The notes beneath the pieces were generated by a model that saw only the letters and a list, made by a program, of their open reading frames with translations, searched no databases and had not been told where the DNA came from. From Streptomyces chartreusis NRRL 3882 (lineage in GTDB: Bacteria; Actinomycetota; Actinomycetes; Streptomycetales; Streptomycetaceae), in NCBI RefSeq assembly GCF_900236475.1, contig NZ_LT963352.1, forward strand, positions 5,584,001-5,648,000: a stretch of 64,000 nt of DNA, read 5' to 3'. Every line of letters starts with the position of its first letter. Position 1 is the stretch's first letter. Positions 1-9,106 of this stretch are shown one piece after another. A program made the translations under genes and the position numbers.

Positions 1-403
1 GCCAGGCCAGCGGCAGCTCGATCCGCAGCAGCCGGGCCGGCCGGGACATGCCGATGCCCGTGGCCGCGTCCACCAGTGACGGGTCGACCCCGCGCAGCCC
101 GACGATCGCATTGCGCACGACCGGCAGCAGTCCGTACAGCGTCAGGGCGATCACCGTCGGCGGCACGCCCAGCCCCACGACCGGGATGAGCAGACCGATC
201 AGGGCGAGCGCCGGCACGGTCAGGACGGTGGCGGTGGTCGTGGTCGCGAGGTTCCCGGCCCACTCGCTGCGGTAGGTGGCGACCCCGATCAGGACCCCGA
301 GCACGGTCGCGACGACCATGCACTGGAAGACGGCGCTGGCGTGCTGGTAGGCGTCCGTGAGCAGCTGCTGGTGCCGGTTCGCCACGTACTCCCAGAAGTT
401 CAC
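1..403 (-). CDS. Osmoprotectant (glycine betaine/proline) ABC transporter permease, partial
   Basis: The first 134 codons of an inner-membrane permease of the OpuB/ProW class; the gene runs off the left edge of the window. The start is taken as the GTG at 401-403 (VNFWEYVANRHQQ). At least three hydrophobic segments are visible, followed by the cytoplasmic loop DAATGMGMSRPARLLRIELP, which matches the EAA motif that contacts the ATPase. Only 18 bases separate it from the upstream Lrp-family gene, so the two are probably co-transcribed. The betaine/proline/choline substrate class is inferred from sequence type, and the exact substrate cannot be read here. Confidence 0.8.
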   Translation of the reverse strand, partial: MNFWEYVANRHQQLLTDAYQHASAVFQCMVVATVLGVLIGVATYRSEWAGNLATTTTATVLTVPALALIGLLIPVVGLGVPPTVIALTLYGLLPVVRNAIVGLRGVDPSLVDAATGIGMSRPARLLRIELPLAW

Positions 404-421
404 ACCCGCTCACCCCACGAT

Positions 422-913
422 TCAGGTCTCCTCCGCGGCCTGCTCCACCAGCGGGATGATCCGCAGCGGAACGGGGTTCTCCATGACGATCGCCGTGGAG
501 GCCCGGACGATGCCATCAAAACCGACGACCCGGTCGATCACACGCTGGAGATCGGCGTTCGAGCGGGCCACCAGCCGGCACAGCATGTCCCCGGTGCCGG
601 TGGTGGTGTGCAGCTCCAGCACCTCCGGCACGGTCGCCAAGTGGGCCCGCACATCGGCGCCTTGGCCCTGCCGGATCTGGAGCGTCGCGAACGCCGTGAC
701 CGGGTAGCCGAGCGCCGCCGGGTCCACCTCCGGGCCGAAGCCGCGGATGACTCCGTTCGACTGAAGCCGGTCGAGCCGCGCCTGCACGGTGCCCCGGGCC
801 ACGCCGAGCCGCCGCGACATCTCCAGCACCCCGATCCGCGGCTCGCGGGCCAGCAGCAGGAGGATCCGGCCGTCCAGATGATCGATCGCCACAGCAGCCT
901 CCCGGGTGGTCAT
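422..913 (-). CDS. Lrp/AsnC family transcriptional regulator
   Basis: A 163-residue protein with the Lrp/AsnC layout: an N-terminal winged helix (LDGRILLLLAREPRIGVLEM, then SRRLGVARGTVQARLDRLQ, about residues 12-55) and a C-terminal ligand-binding RAM domain (about 70-150) with the FATLQIRQG and TTTGTGDMLCRLVA strands. It is divergent from hppD across about 100 bases and upstream of the ABC permease gene. Such regulators usually sense amino acids or aromatic acids. Control of hppD, of the permease, or of itself is plausible from position only. Confidence 0.9.
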   Translation of the reverse strand: MTTREAAVAIDHLDGRILLLLAREPRIGVLEMSRRLGVARGTVQARLDRLQSNGVIRGFGPEVDPAALGYPVTAFATLQIRQGQGADVRAHLATVPEVLELHTTTGTGDMLCRLVARSNADLQRVIDRVVGFDGIVRASTAIVMENPVPLRIIPLVEQAAEET

Positions 914-1014
914 CCTGTACAGAAGGGCCGGTGATACGGCCGTATTGCTGAACAGATTGCCCAGCGGAATCGCAAACTATTGCGCACCTTGCCGAGCGGG
1001 GAGACCCTGCGGCT

Positions 1015-2160
1015 ATGACGCAGACCACACACCACACTCCCGACACCGCCCGGCAGGCCGACCCCTTCCCGGTCAAGGGAATGGACGCGGTCGTCTTCGC
1101 CGTGGGCAACGCCAAGCAGGCGGCGCACTACTACTCCACCGCCTTCGGCATGAAGCTGGTCGCCTACTCCGGACCGGAGAACGGCAGCCGCGAGACCGCT
1201 GCGTACGTCCTGGAGAACGGCTCCGCCCGCTTCGTCCTCACCTCGGTCATCAAGCCGTCCAGCGACTGGGGCCACTTCCTCGCCCGGCACGTGGCCGAGC
1301 ACGGCGACGGCGTCGTCGACCTCGCCATCGAGGTGCCGGATGCGCGCGCCGCGTACGCCTACGCCCTGGAGCACGGCGCCCGCTCGGTCGCCGAGCCGTA
1401 CGAGCAGAAGGACGAGCACGGCACGGTCGTCCTGGCCGCCATCGCCACCTACGGCGAGACCCGCCACACCCTCGTCGAGCGCTCCGGCTACGACGGCCCG
1501 TACCTGCCCGGCTTCGTCGCGGCCGAGCCGATCGTCGAGCCGCCCGCCCAGCGCACCTTCCAGGCCATCGACCACTGCGTCGGCAACGTCGAGCTCGGCC
1601 GGATGAACGAGTGGGTCGGCTTCTACAACAAGGTGATGGGCTTCACGAACATGAAGGAGTTCGTGGGCGACGACATCGCCACCGAGTACAGCGCGCTGAT
1701 GTCGAAGGTCGTCGCCGACGGCACGCTCAAGGTCAAGTTCCCGATCAACGAGCCGGCCATCGCCAAGAAGAAGTCCCAGATCGACGAGTACCTGGAGTTC
1801 TACGGCGGCGCGGGCGTCCAGCACATCGCGCTCAACACCAACGACATCGTCCAGACGGTCCGCACCATGCGCGCGGCCGGCGTGGAGTTCCTGAACACGC
1901 CCGACTCGTACTACGACACCCTGGGGGAGTGGGTCGGCGAGACCCGGGTCCCGATCGACACCCTGCGCGAGCTGAAGATCCTCGCCGACCGCGACGAGGA
2001 CGGCTACCTGCTGCAGATCTTCACCAAGCCGGTCCAGGACCGCCCGACCGTGTTCTTCGAGATCATCGAGCGGCACGGCTCGATGGGCTTCGGCAAGGGC
2101 AACTTCAAGGCCCTGTTCGAGGCGATCGAGCGGGAGCAGGCCCGCCGCGGCAACCTCTGA
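1015..2160 (+). CDS. hppD: 4-hydroxyphenylpyruvate dioxygenase
   Basis: Converts 4-hydroxyphenylpyruvate to homogentisate in tyrosine catabolism, using non-haem Fe(II) and O2 in the cytoplasm. The 381-residue product has the full family length with two vicinal-oxygen-chelate halves. The iron ligands are visible as His187 (AIDHCVGNVE), His270 (VQHIALNTND) and Glu349 (FFEIIERHG). The start is the ATG after a weak purine stretch. A long hairpin follows directly. The divergent Lrp-family gene is a likely local regulator. Confidence 0.97.
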   Translation: MTQTTHHTPDTARQADPFPVKGMDAVVFAVGNAKQAAHYYSTAFGMKLVAYSGPENGSRETAAYVLENGSARFVLTSVIKPSSDWGHFLARHVAEHGDGVVDLAIEVPDARAAYAYALEHGARSVAEPYEQKDEHGTVVLAAIATYGETRHTLVERSGYDGPYLPGFVAAEPIVEPPAQRTFQAIDHCVGNVELGRMNEWVGFYNKVMGFTNMKEFVGDDIATEYSALMSKVVADGTLKVKFPINEPAIAKKKSQIDEYLEFYGGAGVQHIALNTNDIVQTVRTMRAAGVEFLNTPDSYYDTLGEWVGETRVPIDTLRELKILADRDEDGYLLQIFTKPVQDRPTVFFEIIERHGSMGFGKGNFKALFEAIEREQARRGNL

Positions 2161-2173
2161 TCCGATCGCCCCT

Positions 2174-2213
2174 GTGAGGCGTGCGGGTGTCACGGGGCAC
2201 CCGCACGCCTCAC
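2174..2213. terminator. Hairpin terminator between hppD and the TPR gene
   Basis: Perfect 16-bp stem (GTGAGGCGTGCGGGTG and its complement, 2174-2189 and 2198-2213) with an 8-base loop. It lies between convergent genes and reaches into the last bases of the TPR gene, so it can serve both strands. Confidence 0.8.
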
Positions 2214-3640
2214 TCCTCGTCCATCTCGGGCAGTTCCTCGTCCGGCGGTTCCCCCAGCGCCTCGGACGCCGCCCGAGCCGCCGGCGCGTGCAGCGGCGAG
2301 AAGTGCGGGTTGATGCGCAGCGCCTCCGCCAGGTGCCGCCGGGCCGCCCCGTACCGCTCCAGCTCACGCTCGATCATGCCGCGGTGGTAGGCGTACACGG
2401 CGCTGCGCACCCCGCCCCCGCCCTCACCGTCCGTCGCCCGCACCGCGTAGCGCAGCGCCTCCCCGGACCGCCCGGCCCGGTGCAGCGCCCAGCCCAGGGC
2501 GTCGGCGACCTCCGTACCCGGCTGGCGCTTCCACTCCGCCCGCAACCGCCGTACCGCGGACCGCGGATCACCGTGGTCGGCCTCGAACTGGCCGAGGACC
2601 AGCTCCTCGTCGGCCCCGCCCGCGGCGGCGCCGCGGACCCGCTCCCGCAGCAGGTCGTACTGCACCCGTGCCGCCTCCGGCATACCCAGCGACTCGTACA
2701 ACTCGCCCAGCTCCAGGGCGTAACGCGGACACGGCTGCTTGGCCAGCGCCACCTGGTACGCGTTCAGCGCCTCCGTCGTCCGGCCCAGCCCGGCGAGCAC
2801 CCTGCCCTGCCCGGCCTGCGCGGCCCGCTGGTCCGGGTCGAGGCGCACCGCCTCCCGGAAGTGCCGCAGCGCGTCCTCCAAGTCGCCGCGCTCCCACGCC
2901 AGCTGCCCGGCCCGCTCCAGGTAGGCCGCCCGCTCGGCCGGGGCCCGCGCGCCCGCCGCCGCGTCCGCCAGCGAGGCCGCCGCGTCCTCCCGCCAGCCCC
3001 GGTCCCGGTAGACGGCCGCGGCCCGCGCCAGCACGGCCGGACCGGAGCGCAGTTCCGTCAGCCGGTCCAGCGTCCGCTTCGCCGCCGCGTGCTCACCGAG
3101 CCCGGTGTAGGCGTCGATGAGCAGTGGGTACGTCGTCCACCGCCGGGGCTCCAGCTTCAGCGCCGCCTCGCCCCAGCGGCGCGCGGCGGGGAAGTCCCGG
3201 CGGGCGTTCGACAGGGCGGCCAGCCCGGCCAGGGCCCGGACGTTCCGCTCCGGCCGGACCGCGAGCGACGTCCGCAACGCCTTCTCCGCGCGCGGGTAGT
3301 ACCCGGGGTCCGCGAGCCGCCGCCCCTGCTCCACGTAGGCCGCCCCGAGCACCGCCCAGGACGTCGCGTCCTTCGGACGGGTGCGCACCCGCTTCTCCCG
3401 CTCGTCGATCAGCTCCGCCAGATCGGGCAGCGCGGCCGGCACCCCGGCGCCGACCGCCGCCATGGCCAGCGCCCCCGGAGACGGCGGAGCGGGCTCGGCG
3501 GGCCGCCCCCACGGCAGCAGCACCAGCACCCCGCCGAGCACGGCACACCCCGCCACGGAGGCGATCAGCACCCGCCGCGCACGAACGCGGCGCCCCGGGC
3601 CGCTCTCCCGCCGCTCCGGACCCTCCTGCTGGTTCTCCAT
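2210..3640 (-). CDS. Membrane-anchored tetratricopeptide repeat protein
   Basis: A 476-residue protein with a basic N-terminus (about 25 residues, many Arg), one hydrophobic segment (VLIASVAGCAVLGGVLVLLP) and a long array of TPR-like helices. Repeats are seen around WAVLGAAYVEQGR, RALAGLAALSNARRD, AYLERAGQLAWERGDLEDA and ALELGELYESLGM. The C-terminus is acidic (PPDEELPEMDEE). It is probably a type II membrane protein whose repeats face outward and scaffold protein contacts; its partner is unknown. ATG 3640 is chosen over an in-frame GTG nine bases upstream. Confidence 0.85.
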   Translation of the reverse strand: MENQQEGPERRESGPGRRVRARRVLIASVAGCAVLGGVLVLLPWGRPAEPAPPSPGALAMAAVGAGVPAALPDLAELIDEREKRVRTRPKDATSWAVLGAAYVEQGRRLADPGYYPRAEKALRTSLAVRPERNVRALAGLAALSNARRDFPAARRWGEAALKLEPRRWTTYPLLIDAYTGLGEHAAAKRTLDRLTELRSGPAVLARAAAVYRDRGWREDAAASLADAAAGARAPAERAAYLERAGQLAWERGDLEDALRHFREAVRLDPDQRAAQAGQGRVLAGLGRTTEALNAYQVALAKQPCPRYALELGELYESLGMPEAARVQYDLLRERVRGAAAGGADEELVLGQFEADHGDPRSAVRRLRAEWKRQPGTEVADALGWALHRAGRSGEALRYAVRATDGEGGGGVRSAVYAYHRGMIERELERYGAARRHLAEALRINPHFSPLHAPAARAASEALGEPPDEELPEMDEE

Positions 3641-3738
3641 GGCGATCACTGTGCGTCAGTACGACGACCACACCCGGGCAGGTGAAGGGTGCCGCCGACG
3701 GGGTTCACACCGATGGCCCCGGGTGCGAACCTGTGATC

Positions 3739-5154
3739 ATGAGCCGTATCGAAGCGCCCCGCTCCGACGACGCACACACCGCAGCGAGCGGTGACCTCGT
3801 CGACCTGCTGCTCGGCGGCCTCCCCGCCGAGGCGGTCCTCACCGACCCCGACGTCACGGCCTCCTACGCCCACGACATGGCGAGCTTCTGCCCGGCCGGC
3901 GCCCCGGCCGTGGTCGTCCTGCCCCGCACGGTCGAGCAGGTCCAGCACGTCATGCGCACCGCCACCGCCCTGCGCGTCCCGGTCGTCCCGCAGGGCGCCC
4001 GCACCGGACTGTCCGGCGCCGCCAACGCCTCCGACGGCTGCATCGTGCTCTCCCTGACCAAGATGGACCGGATCCTGGAGATCAACCCGGTCGACCGCAT
4101 CGCCGTCGTCGAGCCCGGCGTGATCAACGCCGCCCTCTCCCGGGCCGTCGGCGAACACGGCCTGTACTACCCGCCGGACCCCTCCAGCTGGGAGATGTGC
4201 ACCATCGGCGGCAACATCGGCACGGCCTCGGGCGGCCTGTGCTGCGTGAAGTACGGGGTCACCGCCGAGTACGTCCTCGGACTGGACGTGGTGCTGGCCG
4301 ACGGGCGGCTCATGTCCACCGGCCGCCGCACCGCCAAGGGCGTCGCCGGGTACGACCTGACCCGGCTGTTCGTCGGCTCCGAGGGCTCGCTCGGCATCGT
4401 CGTACGGGCCGTGCTCGGCCTGCGCCCCAAGCCGCCCGAGCAGCTCGTGCTGGCCGCCGAGTTCGCCTCCGGGGCCGCCGCCTGCGACGCCGTGTGCCGC
4501 ATCATGGAGGGCGGCCACGTCCCGTCACTCCTCGAACTCATGGACCGCACGACGGTCAAGGCCGTCAACGACCTGGCGCAGATGGGCCTCCCGGAGAGCA
4601 CCGAGGCCCTGCTGCTCGCCGCCTTCGACACCACCGACCCGGCCGCCGACCTCGCCGCCGTCGGCGCGCTGTGCGAGGCCGCCGGCGCCACCCAGGTCGT
4701 ACCGGCCGACGACGCGGCGGAGTCCGAACTGCTCCTCCAGGCGCGTCGGTTGTCGCTCACCGCGCTGGAGGCGGTCAAGGGCGTGACGATGATCGACGAC
4801 GTGTGCGTGCCCCGCTCCCGCCTCGCCGAGATGCTCGACGGGGTCGACCGGATCGCCGAGAAGTACCAGCTCACCATCGGGGTCGTCGCCCATGCGGGCG
4901 ACGGCAACACCCACCCGACGGTGTGCTTCGACCCGGCCGATCCCGACGAGTCCCGGCGCGCCCGCGAGTCCTTCGACGAGATCATGGCCCTCGGCCTGGA
5001 ACTCGGCGGCACCATCACCGGCGAGCACGGCGTCGGCGTGCTGAAGAAGGAGTGGCTGGCGCGCGAGATCGGCCCCGTCGGGATGGAGATGCAGCGGGCC
5101 GTCAAGCAGGCCTTCGACCCGCTGAACCTCCTGAACCCGGGCAAGCTCTTCTGA
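3739..5154 (+). CDS. FAD-binding oxidase, GlcD/D-lactate dehydrogenase type
   Basis: A 471-residue flavoprotein that oxidises a 2-hydroxy acid such as glycolate or D-lactate. The FAD_binding_4 domain (about residues 50-190) shows VPVVPQGARTGLSGAANA and the FAD pyrophosphate-binding GTASGGLCCVKYG region. The C-terminal FAD-oxidase domain carries HAGDGNTHPT and GTITGEHGVGVLKKEW, a typical family end. No GlcE/GlcF partners are adjacent, so it may act as a single-subunit enzyme. The ATG at 3739 is used, and an in-frame GTG lies six bases upstream. Substrate is not determined by sequence. Confidence 0.92.
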   Translation: MSRIEAPRSDDAHTAASGDLVDLLLGGLPAEAVLTDPDVTASYAHDMASFCPAGAPAVVVLPRTVEQVQHVMRTATALRVPVVPQGARTGLSGAANASDGCIVLSLTKMDRILEINPVDRIAVVEPGVINAALSRAVGEHGLYYPPDPSSWEMCTIGGNIGTASGGLCCVKYGVTAEYVLGLDVVLADGRLMSTGRRTAKGVAGYDLTRLFVGSEGSLGIVVRAVLGLRPKPPEQLVLAAEFASGAAACDAVCRIMEGGHVPSLLELMDRTTVKAVNDLAQMGLPESTEALLLAAFDTTDPAADLAAVGALCEAAGATQVVPADDAAESELLLQARRLSLTALEAVKGVTMIDDVCVPRSRLAEMLDGVDRIAEKYQLTIGVVAHAGDGNTHPTVCFDPADPDESRRARESFDEIMALGLELGGTITGEHGVGVLKKEWLAREIGPVGMEMQRAVKQAFDPLNLLNPGKLF

Positions 5155-5182
5155 CGGACGCAGCGGACGGGCCTCGAAGGCC

Positions 5183-5593
5183 TCACTGGGCGAGCAGCTG
5201 GGCCAGCTCGTCGTCGAGACCGAGCTGCTCACCCTCCGTCCCCGGCGGGACCACCCGCAGCGTGCGCTCCAGCCAGGCCGACACCGGGGCCGCCGGGGCC
5301 TCCAGCAGGGCGTCCCCGTCGGGTGACCTCAGCGCCACCAGCACGACGGTGCGCCCCTCGGCCTTCGTCGGCCACACCCGCACGTCCCCCCGCCCGCACG
5401 GCCGGAACACGCCCTCCACCAGCAGGTCCCGGGCGAACGTCCAGTGCACGGGGTGCGCGGAGTCGATGTGGAAGGTGACGTGGACGGCGTACGGATCGTC
5501 GGTGACGTACCCGAGCCGGGCCGGCACCGGGATCCGGCGCTCCGGCGACAGGACGAGTTTCAGCTCCAGTTCGCGTTCCACCACGGTGCGCAT
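5183..5593 (-). CDS. ssgG: SsgA-like sporulation and cell division protein (SsgG type)
   Basis: A 136-residue SsgA-like protein, a family found only in sporulating actinomycetes that controls septum placement and peptidoglycan processing during aerial hyphae division. Diagnostic stretches are YVTDDPYAVHVTFHID, WTFARDLLVEGVFRPCG, GDVRVWPT and SPDGDALLEAPA. Assignment to SsgG rather than another paralogue rests on its place close to hppD and the GlcD-like gene, as remembered for S. coelicolor. SsgG mutants there misplace septa. It converges with the oxidase gene and diverges from the RDD gene. Confidence 0.85.
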   Translation of the reverse strand: MRTVVERELELKLVLSPERRIPVPARLGYVTDDPYAVHVTFHIDSAHPVHWTFARDLLVEGVFRPCGRGDVRVWPTKAEGRTVVLVALRSPDGDALLEAPAAPVSAWLERTLRVVPPGTEGEQLGLDDELAQLLAQ

Positions 5594-5835
5594 GGCGGTG
5601 TTCCCCTCTCTGCAGGCTGCCCGCGAGGGCCGGTCGGGAGGAGAGAGCGCGCGGGCGCGGCGGCATTACGCGCGTTGCCGGAAGTTTTTTCGCAGGGGGA
5701 GGCGCGGGGCGTGCGACGCGTAGCACATCGGTGCTCGAAAGGGGTGGGTCCGGTGGGAGCGGCGGTGGGGGTTGCGCACGTCTGATAGATGTGGAGGCCC
5801 CCATTTGGCCCTCGAGCAGATACGGGACGACGGAG

Positions 5836-7563
5836 ATGAGCGCCCCAACCCCGGCCCCCGGTGACGACAGGCCCCGCGAAGGTTATTACCCGGACCCGTC
5901 CATTCCTGGATATGTCCGGTACTGGAACGGTGCCTCCTGGGTGCCGGGCACCAGCCGTCCCGCACCCAAGGACGGCGAGACGCTCGCGCCGCCGCCCGGT
6001 GCGGGGGCGGAACAGCCCGGCGCCGCCTCCGCCTCCGGCGCCGCCTCCGCCTCGGTCGAGGAGACCGGCCCGCACTTCTTCGACGAGGACCCGGTCGACG
6101 AGCCGTCCCCTGCCGACGCCCAGCACGGCAGCCGTCCCGAACCCGCGTCGGCGTGGGGCGCCGACCGCTCCCGCCAGTCCGGCTTCGGCGGCGACCAGGA
6201 CCGCCGCGTCTCGTGGGGCGCACAGCAGGCCGCGCAGGGCGCGGACCCGAGGGTGCCGCACGCCGACCGGCAGCCGGCCGGGGAGCCCGCCGCCGACGGC
6301 ACGGCCGATGTCCCTCCCGCGGACCAGGAGGCGGACGCCGCGGCCGCCGGCAGCACGTTCGTCTTCCGCCGCCCGACGGGGAAGGCCGGAGGAGGCGCCA
6401 CCGCCGATGCCCCCGACGAGGGCACGATGACGTTCCGCGCGGTGTCGCCGCGTCAGGGCCCGGCCGCTTCCGCGGGCTCGGGCGGTTCGGGCAGTGGCCC
6501 GGCGGGGTCCGGGTTCGGTGGGCAGGGCGGGCCGGGCGGATCCGGCGGCAACCCGCCAGGATCGGGTTTCGGCTCTCAGGGAGCAGCGGCCGGCTTCGGG
6601 GCGCCGGGCTCGGCGGGGTCCGGTTTCGGGGCCCAGGCCGGCCCGGGCGGCAGCCCGGCGGGACCCGCGTTCGGCGCGCAGGGCGGCGCGGCCGCCTCCG
6701 GTGACGCCTCGCACCGCCCCGGCTTCGGTGCCGGGAAGGCCGCCGCCGCCCGGGCCGCCGCACAGGCCGGCGCCGGCGCCCAGGCCTCCGCGGCCGCCCC
6801 GACGGCGCTGTCCGGGCCCCAGGCGGCGCCCACCGTCCCCCCGCAGTCCGGCGGCCCCCAGCCCGCGCAGTCCGGCGGCCCCCAGCCCGCGCAGTCCGGC
6901 GGCCCCCAGCCCGGCCCAGCCGCCTCCGCCACGCCGCTCAGCGCCGGCTCCGGAGGCGGCCAGTCCTCCTGGGCGCAGCAGGTGCACCGGCTCGCCGGAG
7001 CGGGCGGCGACGAGCAGCCCGTCGCGCCCTGGAAGCCGCCGACCGAGGACGTGTTCCAGGCGGCCGCCCGGCGCCAGGCGTCGGCCCGCCCCGCGGGGCT
7101 CGGCAAGCGGCTGGCCGCCCGGCTGCTGGACACCCTCGTCCTCGCCGGCGTCACCGCCGGGGCCGCCGTACCGCTCGGCATCAAGGCGATCGACCACGTC
7201 AACGAGAAGATCGACGCGGCCAAACTCTCCGGCGAGACCGTCACGGTCTGGCTGCTCGACGGCACCACGTCGGTGTACCTCGGCATCGTCCTGGCCGTCC
7301 TGCTGCTCGTCGGCGTCGTCTCCGAGGTGCTGCCCACCGCCAAGTGGGGCCGCACCCTCGGAAAGAAGCTGATGGGTCTCGAAGTGCGGGACATCGAAGG
7401 CCACGACGCCCCGGAGTTCGGCGCGGCGCTGCGGCGCTGGGTGGTCTACAGCGTGCCCGGACTCCTCGTCGTCGGGATCGTCGGCATCGCCTGGTGCCTC
7501 TTCGACAAGCCGTGGCGCCAGTGCTGGCACGACAAGGTCGCGCACACGTTCGTGGCCGGCTGA
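5836..7563 (+). CDS. RDD family membrane protein with DUF2510 and long disordered linker
   Basis: A 575-residue protein in three parts. Residues about 12-45 are a DUF2510 motif (EGYYPDPSIPGYVRYWNG), typical of actinobacterial membrane proteins. Residues about 50-410 are a Pro/Gly/Ala/Ser-rich linker with a three-copy tandem repeat. The last about 160 residues are an RDD domain with three hydrophobic segments and an opening LGKRLAARLLDTLVLAGV. RDD proteins are poorly understood and some are ion transporters. The ATG at 5836 has GGAG directly before it; GTG 5791 is an in-frame alternative. The next gene is a second RDD protein. Confidence 0.88.
   Translation: MSAPTPAPGDDRPREGYYPDPSIPGYVRYWNGASWVPGTSRPAPKDGETLAPPPGAGAEQPGAASASGAASASVEETGPHFFDEDPVDEPSPADAQHGSRPEPASAWGADRSRQSGFGGDQDRRVSWGAQQAAQGADPRVPHADRQPAGEPAADGTADVPPADQEADAAAAGSTFVFRRPTGKAGGGATADAPDEGTMTFRAVSPRQGPAASAGSGGSGSGPAGSGFGGQGGPGGSGGNPPGSGFGSQGAAAGFGAPGSAGSGFGAQAGPGGSPAGPAFGAQGGAAASGDASHRPGFGAGKAAAARAAAQAGAGAQASAAAPTALSGPQAAPTVPPQSGGPQPAQSGGPQPAQSGGPQPGPAASATPLSAGSGGGQSSWAQQVHRLAGAGGDEQPVAPWKPPTEDVFQAAARRQASARPAGLGKRLAARLLDTLVLAGVTAGAAVPLGIKAIDHVNEKIDAAKLSGETVTVWLLDGTTSVYLGIVLAVLLLVGVVSEVLPTAKWGRTLGKKLMGLEVRDIEGHDAPEFGAALRRWVVYSVPGLLVVGIVGIAWCLFDKPWRQCWHDKVAHTFVAG
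6844..6915 (+). repeat. Three-copy 24-bp coding tandem repeat
   Basis: Unit CAGTCCGGCGGCCCCCAGCC plus CGCG, encoding QSGGPQPA, occurs three times in a row, the last copy with two changed bases. It lies in the disordered linker of the RDD protein and probably varies in number by slippage. Confidence 0.9.
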
Positions 7564-7625
7564 GCCGTACCTCGGACGGCCGTCTGCCGGATGCGGAGCC
7601 GGGGGGTTCGCGGTCGACTCGGGCC

Positions 7626-8366
7626 ATGAGCAGTGAACCGCCCCCCGGCTCCGGTCAGCAGCCCCCGGAAGACGATCCGCTCAAGAAGCGGCCCCCGGGC
7701 GAGCAGCCCGGCGAGGGCGCGGGCTCGCCCTACGACCCGCGATACCCGGGCGGCGGCCCCGGCGATGTCCCTCCCGGCGGCGGCCGGGGCGGTGGCCCCT
7801 ACGGCGGTCCTCCCGGCGGCGGCCAGGGCGGTGGCCCTTATGGCGGTCCTCCCGGCGGCGGCCCTTACGGCGGTTCCCCCTACGGCGGCGGCTCCTACCC
7901 CACCGACCCCCTCGCCGGCATGCCCCCGCTCGCCGACGGCGTCAAGCGCGCGCTCGCCCGCATCATCGACGTGATCCTGGTGGGTGCCGTCGTCGTGCTG
8001 CTCACCTGGGGCTTCGGCGTCAACGAGTACGACGTGGACAGCGACCGCATCGAGGCCGGCAAGTCCTTCTGGCAGTCGGCGGTCGCCACCGTCCTCTACA
8101 TCGCCTACGACACCTTCCTCACCGCGCGGACCGGCCAGACCCTCGGCAAGAAACTGCTGCACCTGCGCGTGGCCAACCTCGACAACGGCGCCACGCCCTC
8201 CGTGCAGAACGCGTTGATGCGCGCGGCGGTGCTGTGGATCCCGTGCTTCTTCTGCTGCTTCTGCGTCTGGCTCGTGATCTCGGGCGGTTGGATCCTCTTC
8301 GACCGGCCCTACCGGCAGGGCCCGCACGACAAGGCGGCCAAAACGGTCGTGGTCAGTACCAACTGA
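7626..8366 (+). CDS. RDD family membrane protein
   Basis: A 246-residue membrane protein. The first about 95 residues are disordered and Gly/Pro-rich with repeated PYGGPPGGG units. They are followed by an RDD domain that begins LADGVKRALARIIDVILVGA with the Arg/Asp signature, and by further membrane segments (SAVATVLYIAYDTFLTA and a Cys-rich VLWIPCFFCCFCVWLVI). It ends in an ordinary RDD tail (GPHDKAAKTVVV). It is 62 bases after the previous RDD gene on the same strand, so both may share a transcript. Function unknown. Confidence 0.88.
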   Translation: MSSEPPPGSGQQPPEDDPLKKRPPGEQPGEGAGSPYDPRYPGGGPGDVPPGGGRGGGPYGGPPGGGQGGGPYGGPPGGGPYGGSPYGGGSYPTDPLAGMPPLADGVKRALARIIDVILVGAVVVLLTWGFGVNEYDVDSDRIEAGKSFWQSAVATVLYIAYDTFLTARTGQTLGKKLLHLRVANLDNGATPSVQNALMRAAVLWIPCFFCCFCVWLVISGGWILFDRPYRQGPHDKAAKTVVVSTN

Positions 8367-8389
8367 GGCCCGGACGCATCACACAGCCG

Positions 8390-8668
8390 TCAGGAGACCG
8401 CCCGCTCCCGCACCGGCTCCGGGGCCGGTGCGGCGACCGATGCCCGCACGGGTTCCTCGGGCGCGGGCTGTTCCACCGCGGCCGGGCGCTTCCCGGGCAG
8501 CGGCACCGTCATGGCGACCAGCAGCCCGAGGGCGAGCGCCGCGACGGCGATGATCGCGATCCCCACGCCCGAACTCGTCTGTGACAGCAGCAGCATGGCG
8601 AGGGTCGAGAGGATCACGGTGCAGGAACCGTAGGCGAGCTGTGCGGCGGTCGGACGGGGCATGGCCAT
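8390..8668 (-). CDS. Small two-helix membrane protein, unknown function
   Basis: A product of about 92 residues with two hydrophobic segments (YGSCTVILSTLAMLLLSQ and IAIIAVAALALGLLVAMTV) and a short Ala/Pro/Glu tail. Several in-frame starts exist. The ATG at 8668 is chosen because GAGGAC lies just upstream, but 8671 or 8662 are possible. It converges with the RDD gene with only 23 bases between the stops. No function can be assigned. Confidence 0.6.
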   Translation of the reverse strand: MAMPRPTAAQLAYGSCTVILSTLAMLLLSQTSSGVGIAIIAVAALALGLLVAMTVPLPGKRPAAVEQPAPEEPVRASVAAPAPEPVRERAVS

Positions 8669-9106
8669 CATGTCCTCGAAAGTGGGGGTCCACGGGGGTG
8701 TCGGCCTGGCGTTCCGCCGGCTTCCGGGCGTTCTGCCAAGCGACATTCTCATCGGCAGGGTGCCCGAGTGGAACGAACGGTAAGCGTGACCTAATCAACA
8801 GGGCCGGAGCACAGGGGGCGCACGGAGTCATGGCGTCCAGGTAGTGGACATATGCGCGCGCCCACCGGACGGTGGCACGTGCCTGCCGGACGTCGGCGGG
8901 TGCCTGCCGGGCACCCGAACGGTTGTCCGCAAAACGAACATGGACTCCGCATAGTGCACTTGACCTGTCCAAGTCAAGATCTGTCTTTTCTTCTAAACCT
9001 CTAGTCAAATGTCGTCACTTGACTACACGCGTTGATCACGCGCGCGCGGACTCCGTTCACACCAGACCTCTTCCTCCGCGCGCACGAACGCGGGGGAGGA
9101 ACTCAA
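8669..9106 (+). promoter_or_regulatory. Non-coding region upstream of the M6 protease with two inverted repeats
   Basis: About 440 bases without a convincing gene. Near its right end are two dyads: CTTGAC and GTCAAG arms at 8959-8964 and 8973-8978, and a perfect TAGTCAA/TTGACTA pair at 9002-9008 and 9019-9025. Both contain the same TTGAC core and lie 80-150 bases before the protease start, so they are candidate operators. A GGAGGA ribosome site is at 9095-9100. Confidence 0.5.

Noticed and set aside
910..2367. Long minus-strand frame antisense to hppD
   Set aside because: Shadow of the conserved dioxygenase gene, with Arg/Gly/Ala/Val-rich translation and no ribosome site or domain.
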